A DNA stretch of 64,000 nucleotides, taken from positions 51,765 to 115,764 of the forward strand of contig NZ_VKAA01000020.1 of the NCBI RefSeq assembly GCF_007096635.1, in the 5' to 3' direction. The translations under genes were made by a program, and so were the position numbers. Positions within the stretch are counted from its first letter, which is position 1. Each line of letters opens with the position of its first letter. Below the pieces are notes generated by a model. The model searched no databases and was not told where the DNA came from. It saw nothing but the letters and a program-made list of their open reading frames with translations. Shown here one piece after another: positions 8,693 to 16,345 of the stretch. Origin of the DNA: Mycolicibacterium sp. 018/SC-01/001 (GTDB taxonomy: Bacteria > Actinomycetota > Actinomycetes > Mycobacteriales > Mycobacteriaceae).

Positions 8693-9412
8693 TCACGTGA
8701 CCCGGATGTCGGAGAGTTCGATGGAGACCACCAGTTGATCCGGAATCGGCCTGTTGTGTTCGTCGCGAACGTAGATCATCCGCCGCGCCGGCACGACGAT
8801 CCCGTCGACGCAGGTGAACTCGGAGACGTAGTGCGCCGCCGGTGAACCTCCCGCGATGTCGACCTGATAGTCGCGCCGGCGGATCAGACACCGGTCGTCG
8901 ACGTAGAGCACCTGCCGAGTGCTGTGGGTCGCCACGGTGTCGGGATAGGTGACGTGAAGGCGCCGCCATACCTGATCGCCTTCGGTCCAGTCATCGCCAC
9001 GCTCGACGACCACCCCTGGCAGCGTCAGGTTGATCGGCTCGGCCAGGTAGGTCCACATCGCATAGCCGGTGAAGTAGGCCAGTTGCAGTGCGTTCCAGGG
9101 TGTTTCGAGGGTGTGTCCGGCGAAGGATGCACGCGGGTCCTCCATCGACTCGATCACCCGGCCGTCCGTATGCCGTACCGCGACGCGCGACGGGGTGTAG
9201 TCGCTGCTGCGGTCGGCGCCGGTGAAGGGCCGCAACGACGTGTGCTGCCGGTGGATCCACACCGACACATCGCCGTCGTCGACGATGCCGGTCACCTGTT
9301 TGAGGTCCCAGATCGCGCCGCCGAAGTGCTTGCGTGCGCTGATCGCGGTGACGTCCGCCCACCGCTGCGGGCCGCCGTAGGCGTCCAGGATGTCGTCGAT
9401 CATGGAGTTCAC
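8693..9412 (-). CDS. Conserved hypothetical protein
   Basis: I do not recognise this 239-aa protein. It has no signal peptide or membrane segment. It starts with a helix (M-I-D-D-I-L-D-A-Y-G-G-P-Q-R-W) followed by mainly beta-rich sequence with many aromatic residues and paired charged turns. That is reminiscent of a LolA/LppX-like or lipocalin-like barrel, but no motif proves it. A second ATG lies 9 bases inside. It is divergent from the LAL regulator (107 bp between starts), so that regulator may control it. Confidence 0.6.
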   Translation of the reverse strand: MNSMIDDILDAYGGPQRWADVTAISARKHFGGAIWDLKQVTGIVDDGDVSVWIHRQHTSLRPFTGADRSSDYTPSRVAVRHTDGRVIESMEDPRASFAGHTLETPWNALQLAYFTGYAMWTYLAEPINLTLPGVVVERGDDWTEGDQVWRRLHVTYPDTVATHSTRQVLYVDDRCLIRRRDYQVDIAGGSPAAHYVSEFTCVDGIVVPARRMIYVRDEHNRPIPDQLVVSIELSDIRVT

Positions 9413-9519
9413 CCCCGCATCCTGTCCGCCGACGGGACCGCTGGGTATCGGTCGTCTGACTGCACCGCGAGACGGCTCTGAGTTTGCCTTGCCAATCCAG
9501 CGCTGTTACCTTTCGCACT

Positions 9520-12294
9520 GTGGCAACCACGCGCGTGGCCGAGCGCCGATGGGCACCCTCGGCCATGATCGGTCGCGATGACGAACTCTGCGTCATCACC
9601 GCCGCCGCGGCTGACGTGCCGCACCGCGGCAGCGCCCTGGTGATCGATGGTGAGCCCGGTGTCGGGAAGACGACGTTGCTCGCCGCAGCCGCAGACTGGG
9701 CTGACCGCCACGGCTTCCACGTGCTGTCCTGTGCGGGTGTCCAGTCTCAGGCAGCCGTCGGTTATGCCGGGATCCACGAACTCGTGCACCCGATTCTCGA
9801 ACATCTCGACGCTGCCCCAACCCATCAGGCGGCCGCCCTGAGAACCGCATTCGGGCTTGCCGAGGGGCCACCGCCGACTCCGCTGCTCGCCGGGGTCGCA
9901 CTGCTGAGTCTGATCGAGGAGGCGGCCGCGAAGCGCCCTCTGTTGCTCATCGTCGACGACGCGCACTGGCTCGACGAATCGTCTCTGAACGCGGTGACGT
10001 TCGTGGGGCGGCGCGTCAGCTCTGCCCCCGTGCTGATGCTGTGCGCCACCCGATCCCGGTTCGACGGCCGCGCGGCGACCCTCGGATCACTACCGCGACT
10101 GAATGTGGGCTCGGTCGACGAGGCGACGTCGGCGGCACTACTCTCCCACGCCGCAGGTGGCCACTCACTCAGTGGACCGACACGCCGTCGACTCCTCGAG
10201 GCCGCGCACGGCAACCCCCTGGCCATCGTCGAACTCACCAAGGCCCTGACCGCTCGGGGCAGCAGCGCAGTCGCGACGGCCCACACCCCGCTGCCCACGA
10301 CGCAGCGCATCGAGCAGGCCTTCGAGGATCAACTCGACGCGCTCCCGACGGCCGGCCGGCAGATGCTCGGCCTCATCGCGGCGGCGGGTCACGGCTCACT
10401 GAACGAGCTGGTCGACGCGGCCTCCCGAGTGGGGTTGAGCGACAACGACATCGATCCCCTGGAACGCGCCGGGTTGGTCACGGTCCACGCGGGGAACGTG
10501 CACATCCGTCATCCGCTGATCCGATCGGTCGCCTACCGGTCCGCCGGACTGGCACGACGGTCGGCCTTCCACCGCGCACTCGCCGACGCCGCGACCGATC
10601 CGCTGCAGGCGGCATGGCAACGCTCGGCCGCCGTCTACGGTCCCGACGGGGCCGTCGCCGCCGAACTCGAGGCGGTGGCCGTCCGAGCACACGACCGGGG
10701 AGCATGCGCCGAAGCCGCCGCCGCGTGGCGGCGCGCTGCGGAGCTCTCCCCCGATCCCCGCGATCGAGTGCGCCGCCTGGTGCGCGCAGTCGAGCCTGCC
10801 TGCCTGGCAGGCCTCACCGAGGACGCGGTGGACATCCTCGACGAGGTCGAGCCGCTGGCAAGCGATCTCGACGACCTGTTCGCCATTGCCCTCGCGCGCT
10901 TCACTCTCGGCGTGACCACCGGGTCCGCAGCGCCGGCCGTCGCGGATCTGCTGTCGCTGGCAGGCCGCCTCGGCGCCTCCCCCACACCCGCGCACCAGCG
11001 CAGTGAGCTGCGGCTGCTGGCCGCCGCGGCCGCCCAGTGCCGATTCCAGGGGTTGGCCGAAATGGACCGGTCACAGGTCGCGTCCCGACTCCGAGACCTG
11101 GAACACCTCGATGAGCCGGTCGTCGACATCGCGCTGGCGACGATCTGCGACGCCGACCACGCCCAGCGATTCCGCACCAGCGCGTCCCGGCTGCACGTCG
11201 CGATCGCCGACGATCTCACCGCCGTGATGTCGATGGGTCTGGCTGCCGAATCCGTGTCCGACCTCGAGACCGCACAGCGCTGCTGGGGCAGCGCGATCTC
11301 CCTGGCGCATGACTCCGGCGCACCCGCTCTCGAGTGTGAGGCGCTGCGGGGTTCGGCACGGGCGTTGCTCATCGCCGGCCATCCCGTCGAGGCCACGATC
11401 CGCGCCCAGACCGCCCTGCGGCTGGCGACTGATGCCAACCTTCGAGTCAGCATCGGCGCGGCCGCCGCGCTCGTGGCGCGCGCGCACGTGTGGCGCGGTG
11501 ACATCACATCGGCACACGACGCACTGACCATCGCACGGGATCACCTGCCGACCGACACGGCGCTGATGTGGCGTGACGACGTTGCGTGGGCTGAGGGGCT
11601 GCTCGCCTTGTCCACGCACGACAACGATCACGCCTTCGCACAGTTGTCCTCGATCGGAGCGGATCGCGGCGTGCGCAGATGGGCGATCGCCGATCTCGTG
11701 CACGCTGCGGTAGCCGGCGGTCACGGCGGCACAGGAATTAAGGACCTGCTCGACGACATCGATTCGCAAGCAACAGCATTGGCTTCGACTCACCTCATCA
11801 TGCTGGTGCGGCGCAGTCGCGCGCTACTCGCGGGCGGCGCCCCTGACGCCGAGGGTCACTTCCTGGCCGCGATCGAGCAGGCGGACACGGCGGAGACCGT
11901 CGCACTCGAGCATGCGCGTACCCGGATGGCGTACGGCGAGTGGCTTCGCCGGCAACGCCGGATCATCGATGCTCGCGTCGAGTTGTCCTCGGCGCTGCGT
12001 ACTTTCGAAGCCCGCGGCGCCTCGTTGTTCGCCCGGCGCACGCGCGCGGAGTTGCGTGCTGCCGGGGTGCAGCTGGGAGGCTCGCGCATGCACACCCGGC
12101 CCAATGCGCTGACGCCGCAGGAGCTCCAAATCGCTCGCCTCGCCGCGGCCGGGCTGACCAACCGCCAGATCGGCGATCAGATCTACCTGTCGCATCGGAC
12201 CGTGGCCGCTCATCTGTACAAGATCTTCCCCAAGCTCGGTATCACCAGCCGTAACCAATTGAGAGACAGTATCTCCGGAGCGCTTCCCTCCTGA
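9520..12294 (+). CDS. LuxR-family large ATPase regulator (LAL)
   Basis: From the GTG at 9520 this encodes 924 aa. An N-terminal AAA/STAND ATPase contains Walker A G-E-P-G-V-G-K-T at residues 44-51 and Walker B L-L-I-V-D-D-A-H-W-L-D. A long helical TPR-like middle follows. The C-terminal LuxR/GerE helix-turn-helix (L-T-P-Q-E-L-Q-I-A-R-L-A-A-A-G-L-T-N-R-Q) lies at ~860-915. These are the three parts of MalT/LAL regulators, which use ATP to switch between inactive and DNA-binding states on sensing a ligand. A TTG at 9484 and an ATG at 9565 are other possible starts. Likely targets are the divergent unknown gene or the hydrolase/dehydrogenase group downstream. Confidence 0.85.
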   Translation: MATTRVAERRWAPSAMIGRDDELCVITAAAADVPHRGSALVIDGEPGVGKTTLLAAAADWADRHGFHVLSCAGVQSQAAVGYAGIHELVHPILEHLDAAPTHQAAALRTAFGLAEGPPPTPLLAGVALLSLIEEAAAKRPLLLIVDDAHWLDESSLNAVTFVGRRVSSAPVLMLCATRSRFDGRAATLGSLPRLNVGSVDEATSAALLSHAAGGHSLSGPTRRRLLEAAHGNPLAIVELTKALTARGSSAVATAHTPLPTTQRIEQAFEDQLDALPTAGRQMLGLIAAAGHGSLNELVDAASRVGLSDNDIDPLERAGLVTVHAGNVHIRHPLIRSVAYRSAGLARRSAFHRALADAATDPLQAAWQRSAAVYGPDGAVAAELEAVAVRAHDRGACAEAAAAWRRAAELSPDPRDRVRRLVRAVEPACLAGLTEDAVDILDEVEPLASDLDDLFAIALARFTLGVTTGSAAPAVADLLSLAGRLGASPTPAHQRSELRLLAAAAAQCRFQGLAEMDRSQVASRLRDLEHLDEPVVDIALATICDADHAQRFRTSASRLHVAIADDLTAVMSMGLAAESVSDLETAQRCWGSAISLAHDSGAPALECEALRGSARALLIAGHPVEATIRAQTALRLATDANLRVSIGAAAALVARAHVWRGDITSAHDALTIARDHLPTDTALMWRDDVAWAEGLLALSTHDNDHAFAQLSSIGADRGVRRWAIADLVHAAVAGGHGGTGIKDLLDDIDSQATALASTHLIMLVRRSRALLAGGAPDAEGHFLAAIEQADTAETVALEHARTRMAYGEWLRRQRRIIDARVELSSALRTFEARGASLFARRTRAELRAAGVQLGGSRMHTRPNALTPQELQIARLAAAGLTNRQIGDQIYLSHRTVAAHLYKIFPKLGITSRNQLRDSISGALPS

Positions 12295-12312
12295 GTCGGC
12301 GCCGCGGTGGCG

Positions 12313-13185
12313 TCAGGCTCCGAGGAAGTGCCGGACGTGCTGACCGAATTCGACGGGGTACTGGTCCAGAAAGCCGTGGCCCGCGTCGGCATATATCCGT
12401 AGCTGCGCGCCACGGATCCGCTCAGCCAGCAGAACGGAGTTCTTGGTGTACATCATCGTGTCGTTGTCGCCGTTGGCGACGAGCGTGGGTTGCGTGATCG
12501 CCGACAACCGCTCCAACTTCGACGATTCCGGGATGCCCCACGTCATCAACGCCTGATATTGCGCATCCCGGCACGCAAGCGACGACTCGGTGTCGCGGTC
12601 GTCCTGCCGAGCATGGGTGCGGCCGAGGTATTCCCACGCCAACCGGGTGCCCTCTGCCGAGCCGGAGAAGAACAGTGCGATGAAATCCTCCGGCGCGGTC
12701 ACGTCACCCGTCGCCCACCGGTAGACGTCGTCGCTCCAGCGGTGCAGGTCCGTCGCGCCCTGCGCCCCGGTGCCGGCGAGGACCAGGCGGCGCGGCAATC
12801 GTGGCCGGATCAGCGCAATCTCCTGGGCGATGTGGCCGCCGAGGGAGAAGCCGAGGACGTCGACCTCCGTCAACGCCAGAGCATCGACGAACGCGAGCGC
12901 ATTGCGCGCCATGTCGCGCACATTGTCCGGGGTGCTTCCCGTCGATCCGCCCACCCCAGCCAGGTCGACGGTGATGACCTCACGATCGGCTGCCAGGGTG
13001 TCCAGTAGCAGCGGGTCCCAGTAATCCAAATTGCCTCGGAAGTGCTGGAACATCACCAGAGGGGGGACCGTCTGCGACGGTGTCCCGATGCGGCGGTAGC
13101 GCAGCACGTCGCCGGCTACGGCGACGTCAGAGGTGGGAGCGAACGCCGACGACGGTGCCTCCGGTGCGGTAGCAGTGTGTGTCAC
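12313..13185 (-). CDS. Alpha/beta hydrolase (paralogue of the gene at 14361)
   Basis: The 290-aa product has an alpha/beta-hydrolase fold with the nucleophile elbow G-F-S-L-G-G (Ser114), the oxyanion region F-Q-H-F-R-G-N-L-D-Y-W-D-P, and a C-terminal D-A-G-H-G-F for the catalytic His. The GTG start at 13185 is supported by GAGGAG 5 bases upstream. Substrate unknown. It resembles the hydrolase at 14361-15200 over its whole length, and both flank the alcohol dehydrogenase in opposite orientation. It is convergent with the LAL gene and divergent from the dehydrogenase. Confidence 0.85.
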   Translation of the reverse strand: MTHTATAPEAPSSAFAPTSDVAVAGDVLRYRRIGTPSQTVPPLVMFQHFRGNLDYWDPLLLDTLAADREVITVDLAGVGGSTGSTPDNVRDMARNALAFVDALALTEVDVLGFSLGGHIAQEIALIRPRLPRRLVLAGTGAQGATDLHRWSDDVYRWATGDVTAPEDFIALFFSGSAEGTRLAWEYLGRTHARQDDRDTESSLACRDAQYQALMTWGIPESSKLERLSAITQPTLVANGDNDTMMYTKNSVLLAERIRGAQLRIYADAGHGFLDQYPVEFGQHVRHFLGA

Positions 13186-13335
13186 AGGTCTCCTCAGATC
13201 TCGGTGCCATCACCACGACCGTGCCACGGGCGCCTCGACGACAGAATCGGTCAGTTGACTGTCGGCGGGCACATGCCCGTCGAGATGGTCACGGTGCCGA
13301 TGGCGGGCGGCACGGATCTCTGATGCGCTGGACCC

Positions 13336-14358
13336 ATGACGACCTATCGGGCCTTCCAGGTCACCGGCACGCGCGCCTTCACCCTCGTCGATCGACCGCT
13401 GCGACACCCCGAACCCGGCCACGTGCGCATTCGCGTACTGGCGTGCGGAGTTTGCCATAGCGATTCCCTGGCGGTCGAGGGGCAGCGCGCTGATCCGGCG
13501 CAGCCGATCGTTCCCGGTCACGAGATCGTCGGCGAGATCGACGCCGTCGGAGCCGATGTGGACGGTCGATGGCAGGTCGGTGACCGGGTCGGCGTCGGAT
13601 TCCTCGGCGGGCAGTGCGGTCACTGCGACTTCTGTCGCCACGGCGACTTCGTCAACTGCGAAGACCAGCCACTGCCCGGGACCACCGTCGACGGCGGCTA
13701 CGCGGAAGTGACCTACGCACGGGCATCCGGCCTGGTGCGCATTCCCGATCGCTTCGACCCCATGACCGCCGCGCCGTTGCTCTGCGCCGGCGTCACGGTG
13801 TTCAACGCGCTGCGCGCAGCGGATGCGCCGAGGAACACACTGGTGGCGATCCAGGGAATCGGCGGGTTGGGGCATCTCGGTGTCCAGTACGCGAATAACA
13901 TGGGCTACCGCGTGGCCGCGATCGCCCGCGGCTCCGAGAAGTCCTCTTTGGCAACGTCTCTGGGTGCCGACCACTACATCGACAGCGCCAGCGGTGACAC
14001 CACGTCCGCATTGACGGCGCTCGGCGGCGCCACCGCCATCGTCGCGACGGCGGCCAGCGGTGCGTCGATGGCGGGCCTCGTGGCGGGGCTGCGCCCGCGT
14101 GGTCGGCTGATCGTGGTCGGCGCCTCCGATGAACCGATTCCCGTCCAGACGCCGGATCTGATCTTCGGTGGCCGCAGCATCGTCGGCAGTCTCACCGGAT
14201 CAGCCGCCGACAACGAGGACAGCTTGACGTTCAGCCTGGCCCATCAGATCGCACCGATGATCGAAACCGTTCCCTTCGAGGACGCCCCGCAGGCATACGA
14301 ACGGATGATGGCCGGGCAGGCGCGGTTCCGGATCGTTTTGGACTTCACCCGTCGCTGA
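13336..14358 (+). CDS. Zinc-dependent MDR alcohol dehydrogenase
   Basis: The 340-aa product is a medium-chain dehydrogenase. Catalytic zinc ligands are Cys40 in C-G-V-C-H-S-D and the His of G-H-E-I-V-G. The structural zinc site is the four-Cys lobe G-G-Q-C-G-H-C-D-F-C followed by F-V-N-C. The nucleotide-binding fold shows G-I-G-G-L-G-H-L-G at about residues 175-185. It should oxidise an alcohol or reduce an aldehyde with NAD(P). It lies 150 bp from the divergent hydrolase and meets the second hydrolase tail to tail 2 bp downstream. A joint alcohol/ester pathway is inferred from neighbours. Confidence 0.9.
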   Translation: MTTYRAFQVTGTRAFTLVDRPLRHPEPGHVRIRVLACGVCHSDSLAVEGQRADPAQPIVPGHEIVGEIDAVGADVDGRWQVGDRVGVGFLGGQCGHCDFCRHGDFVNCEDQPLPGTTVDGGYAEVTYARASGLVRIPDRFDPMTAAPLLCAGVTVFNALRAADAPRNTLVAIQGIGGLGHLGVQYANNMGYRVAAIARGSEKSSLATSLGADHYIDSASGDTTSALTALGGATAIVATAASGASMAGLVAGLRPRGRLIVVGASDEPIPVQTPDLIFGGRSIVGSLTGSAADNEDSLTFSLAHQIAPMIETVPFEDAPQAYERMMAGQARFRIVLDFTRR

Positions 14359-14360
14359 AC

Positions 14361-15200
14361 TCAGGACAGGAAGCGCAGGACTTCGCCGGCGAAATCATCG
14401 ATGTGCTGGAACAGGAAGCCGTGCCCCGCGTCGCTGTACAGAATCACCTTGGCATTCGGCAACCGGCCCGCCATCGCGTAGCTCGCATAGGCGTCGATCA
14501 TCCGGTCGTGCGCGCCGTTGGCCACCAGAACGGGAATCGTGATCTCACCCAGGCGGTCCCACACCGAAGACCCCGTCGAGGCGATGACCGCGAGCTGCGC
14601 GCGCATGGTGTCCGCTGATACCGCTGTGTGCTCGGACGACAGTGTGCGCGCCTGCAAGCGCCGCAGCGAATCCCGCCCCAGGGTCCGCGCCGGCTCCGCA
14701 TCCGGGAAGAAGAGATAGAGGAAATCGTCGTCGTCGTTGACGGGCCTGGTGGCCACCTGCCAGACCCGGGGATCGGCTGCGGGCATGCCCGGCACGCCGC
14801 CACCCGGCGAGCTGCCGGCGACGACCAGCCGGCGGACCAGGTCCGGGCGCTGCAGCGTCGCCGCCTGCACCACGATGCCGCCGAGCGACCAGCCGAAAAG
14901 GTCGATCTCGGCGAGTCCAAGCGCTCGAGTGAATTCGACGAGACCGCCCGCAAGCGCGTCCATGGTGGTCGGGGCGACGCCGCTGCTCCGGGCGTGACCG
15001 ACATTGTCGAAGACGATCACGTCGCGTTCGGCGCCCAGCCCGTCCAGGAACGCCGGGTCCCAGTGATCCATCGTGCCGCGGAAGCGTAGGGCGAGCACCA
15101 GTGGCGTGCCTGCCTGCACACCCAGCCGTCGGTACGCGAAGCGAGCGCTCGGTCCGTCGACGTACTGGGTGACGGCATCTGCTGAGAGGAGCTGAGACAT
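14361..15200 (-). CDS. Alpha/beta hydrolase (paralogue of the gene at 12313)
   Basis: The 279-aa product has the nucleophile elbow F-G-W-S-L-G-G (Ser105), the segment R-F-R-G-T-M-D-H-W-D-P that matches the same region of the 12313 gene, and D-A-G-H-G-F near the C-terminus for the catalytic His. Substrate is not known. It is divergent from the flavin reductase (73 bp between starts) and convergent with the dehydrogenase. It and its paralogue probably arose by duplication around the dehydrogenase gene. Confidence 0.85.
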   Translation of the reverse strand: MSQLLSADAVTQYVDGPSARFAYRRLGVQAGTPLVLALRFRGTMDHWDPAFLDGLGAERDVIVFDNVGHARSSGVAPTTMDALAGGLVEFTRALGLAEIDLFGWSLGGIVVQAATLQRPDLVRRLVVAGSSPGGGVPGMPAADPRVWQVATRPVNDDDDFLYLFFPDAEPARTLGRDSLRRLQARTLSSEHTAVSADTMRAQLAVIASTGSSVWDRLGEITIPVLVANGAHDRMIDAYASYAMAGRLPNAKVILYSDAGHGFLFQHIDDFAGEVLRFLS

Positions 15201-15273
15201 CCCTCGATCGTGGCGACCGGCTCACGCCGAAGCCATCAGCACGATGACTGCCATCGTGTGGTTGACTGCTGCG

Positions 15274-15897
15274 ATGGCGACGCCAGATGCCCATTTCTAC
15301 CGACCCGCCGATGGCACGGGGCTTCCGCACGATCCGTTCAACGCGATCGTCGGGCCGCGTCCGATCGGCTGGATCTCCACTGTCAGCGCTGCGGGTACGC
15401 GAAATCTGGCCCCCTACAGCTTCTTCAACGGTTTCAACTATTACCCGCCGGTGATCGGCTTCTCGTCGATCGGCTGGAAGGACAGCGTCGCCAACATCGA
15501 GGCGACCGGTGAATTCGTCTGGAACCTGGCGTGCCGTCCGATCGCCGAGGCGATGAACGAGACCGCGGCCAGCGCCGGCCCCGACGTCGACGAGTTCACC
15601 CTCGGCGGGCTGACACCCGTCGCCTCCGTCGAGGTCACCCCGGCGCGCGTATTGGAGAGCCCTGTCAACTTCGAGTGCCGGCTCACGCAGCTGATCCAGT
15701 TGCAGGACGCCGCCGGCTCACGGTTGGACACGTGGATGGTGTTCGGCGAGGTCGTGGCGGTCCACATCGACCAGCAGTTCCTGGTCGACGGCGTCTACGA
15801 CACTGCGGCCGCCCGGCCCATCCTGCGCGCGGGCGGGCCCGCGACATACTTCGACGTGTTTCCCGAGGCGCGCTTCGAGATGACCCGTCCCCAGTGA
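15274..15897 (+). CDS. Flavin reductase family (FMN-binding split-barrel) protein
   Basis: The start at 15274 gives 207 aa; an ATG at 15244 would add 10 residues that do not look conserved. The sequence A-I-V-G-P-R-P-I-G-W-I-S-T-V followed by N-L-A-P-Y-S-F-F-N and a later E-F-V-W-N-L-A is the FMN-binding split-barrel pattern of flavin reductase-like proteins. Members reduce flavin with NAD(P)H or bind FMN as part of two-component oxygenases. No partner oxygenase is adjacent. Its location next to the hydrolase/dehydrogenase group suggests a shared catabolic or detoxification role. Confidence 0.85.
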   Translation: MATPDAHFYRPADGTGLPHDPFNAIVGPRPIGWISTVSAAGTRNLAPYSFFNGFNYYPPVIGFSSIGWKDSVANIEATGEFVWNLACRPIAEAMNETAASAGPDVDEFTLGGLTPVASVEVTPARVLESPVNFECRLTQLIQLQDAAGSRLDTWMVFGEVVAVHIDQQFLVDGVYDTAAARPILRAGGPATYFDVFPEARFEMTRPQ

Positions 15898-15904
15898 TCG
15901 AGCG

Positions 15905-16258
15905 TCAGTGCGGCGTGAGGCCGTAGACGTAGTAGCACGGCCACGCCTGTTCGCCCGGCGCGGTCGACAGACCGGGGTTCCACATGGTGGGCACGCCGTT
16001 GACCACCCAGCAGTTCTTGTCGGCGAGATCCACGTTGTTCGGGTTGGCCGGCTTGCCGTTGCCACCATTGTTGCCGTTCGGCAGATCGGGCGGGGTGAGC
16101 CCGGGCTGCTGTTGCTGCGTGGTCGGTGTCGGACTCGTCGACGGGGACGGCGGTTGAGCGGTCGCCGTGGCGGTGACACCGACGAGGCCGCAGCTGACGC
16201 CGATGGTCAGCAGCGCCGGTCCGATGATGCGCCACTCCGGCATCCGTCGATTCGTCAT
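15905..16258 (-). CDS. Small secreted low-complexity mycobacterial protein
   Basis: The ATG at 16258 is preceded by a G-rich GAGGGGGAG ribosome site and gives 117 aa. Residues ~10-35 form a signal peptide (I-I-G-P-A-L-L-T-I-G-V-S-C-G-L-V-G-V) ending near A-T-A-Q. A Pro/Ser/Thr/Gln-rich linker and an Asn/Gly-rich stretch follow, then a ~45-residue C-terminal part with two cysteines and several aromatic residues (N-C-W-V-V-N-G-V-P-T-M-W and W-P-C-Y-Y-V-Y-G). The two Cys could form a disulphide outside the cell. I do not recognise the family. It is convergent with the flavin reductase, 7 bp apart. Confidence 0.65.
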   Translation of the reverse strand: MTNRRMPEWRIIGPALLTIGVSCGLVGVTATATAQPPSPSTSPTPTTQQQQPGLTPPDLPNGNNGGNGKPANPNNVDLADKNCWVVNGVPTMWNPGLSTAPGEQAWPCYYVYGLTPH

Positions 16259-16345
16259 GTCTCCCCCTCGCCACCGGCCGTCGGGCCGCCGTTGTCGGAG
16301 TCTGACACACCGTCCCCTCATCTCGATCCTTTTCTCCTGTGCCGG

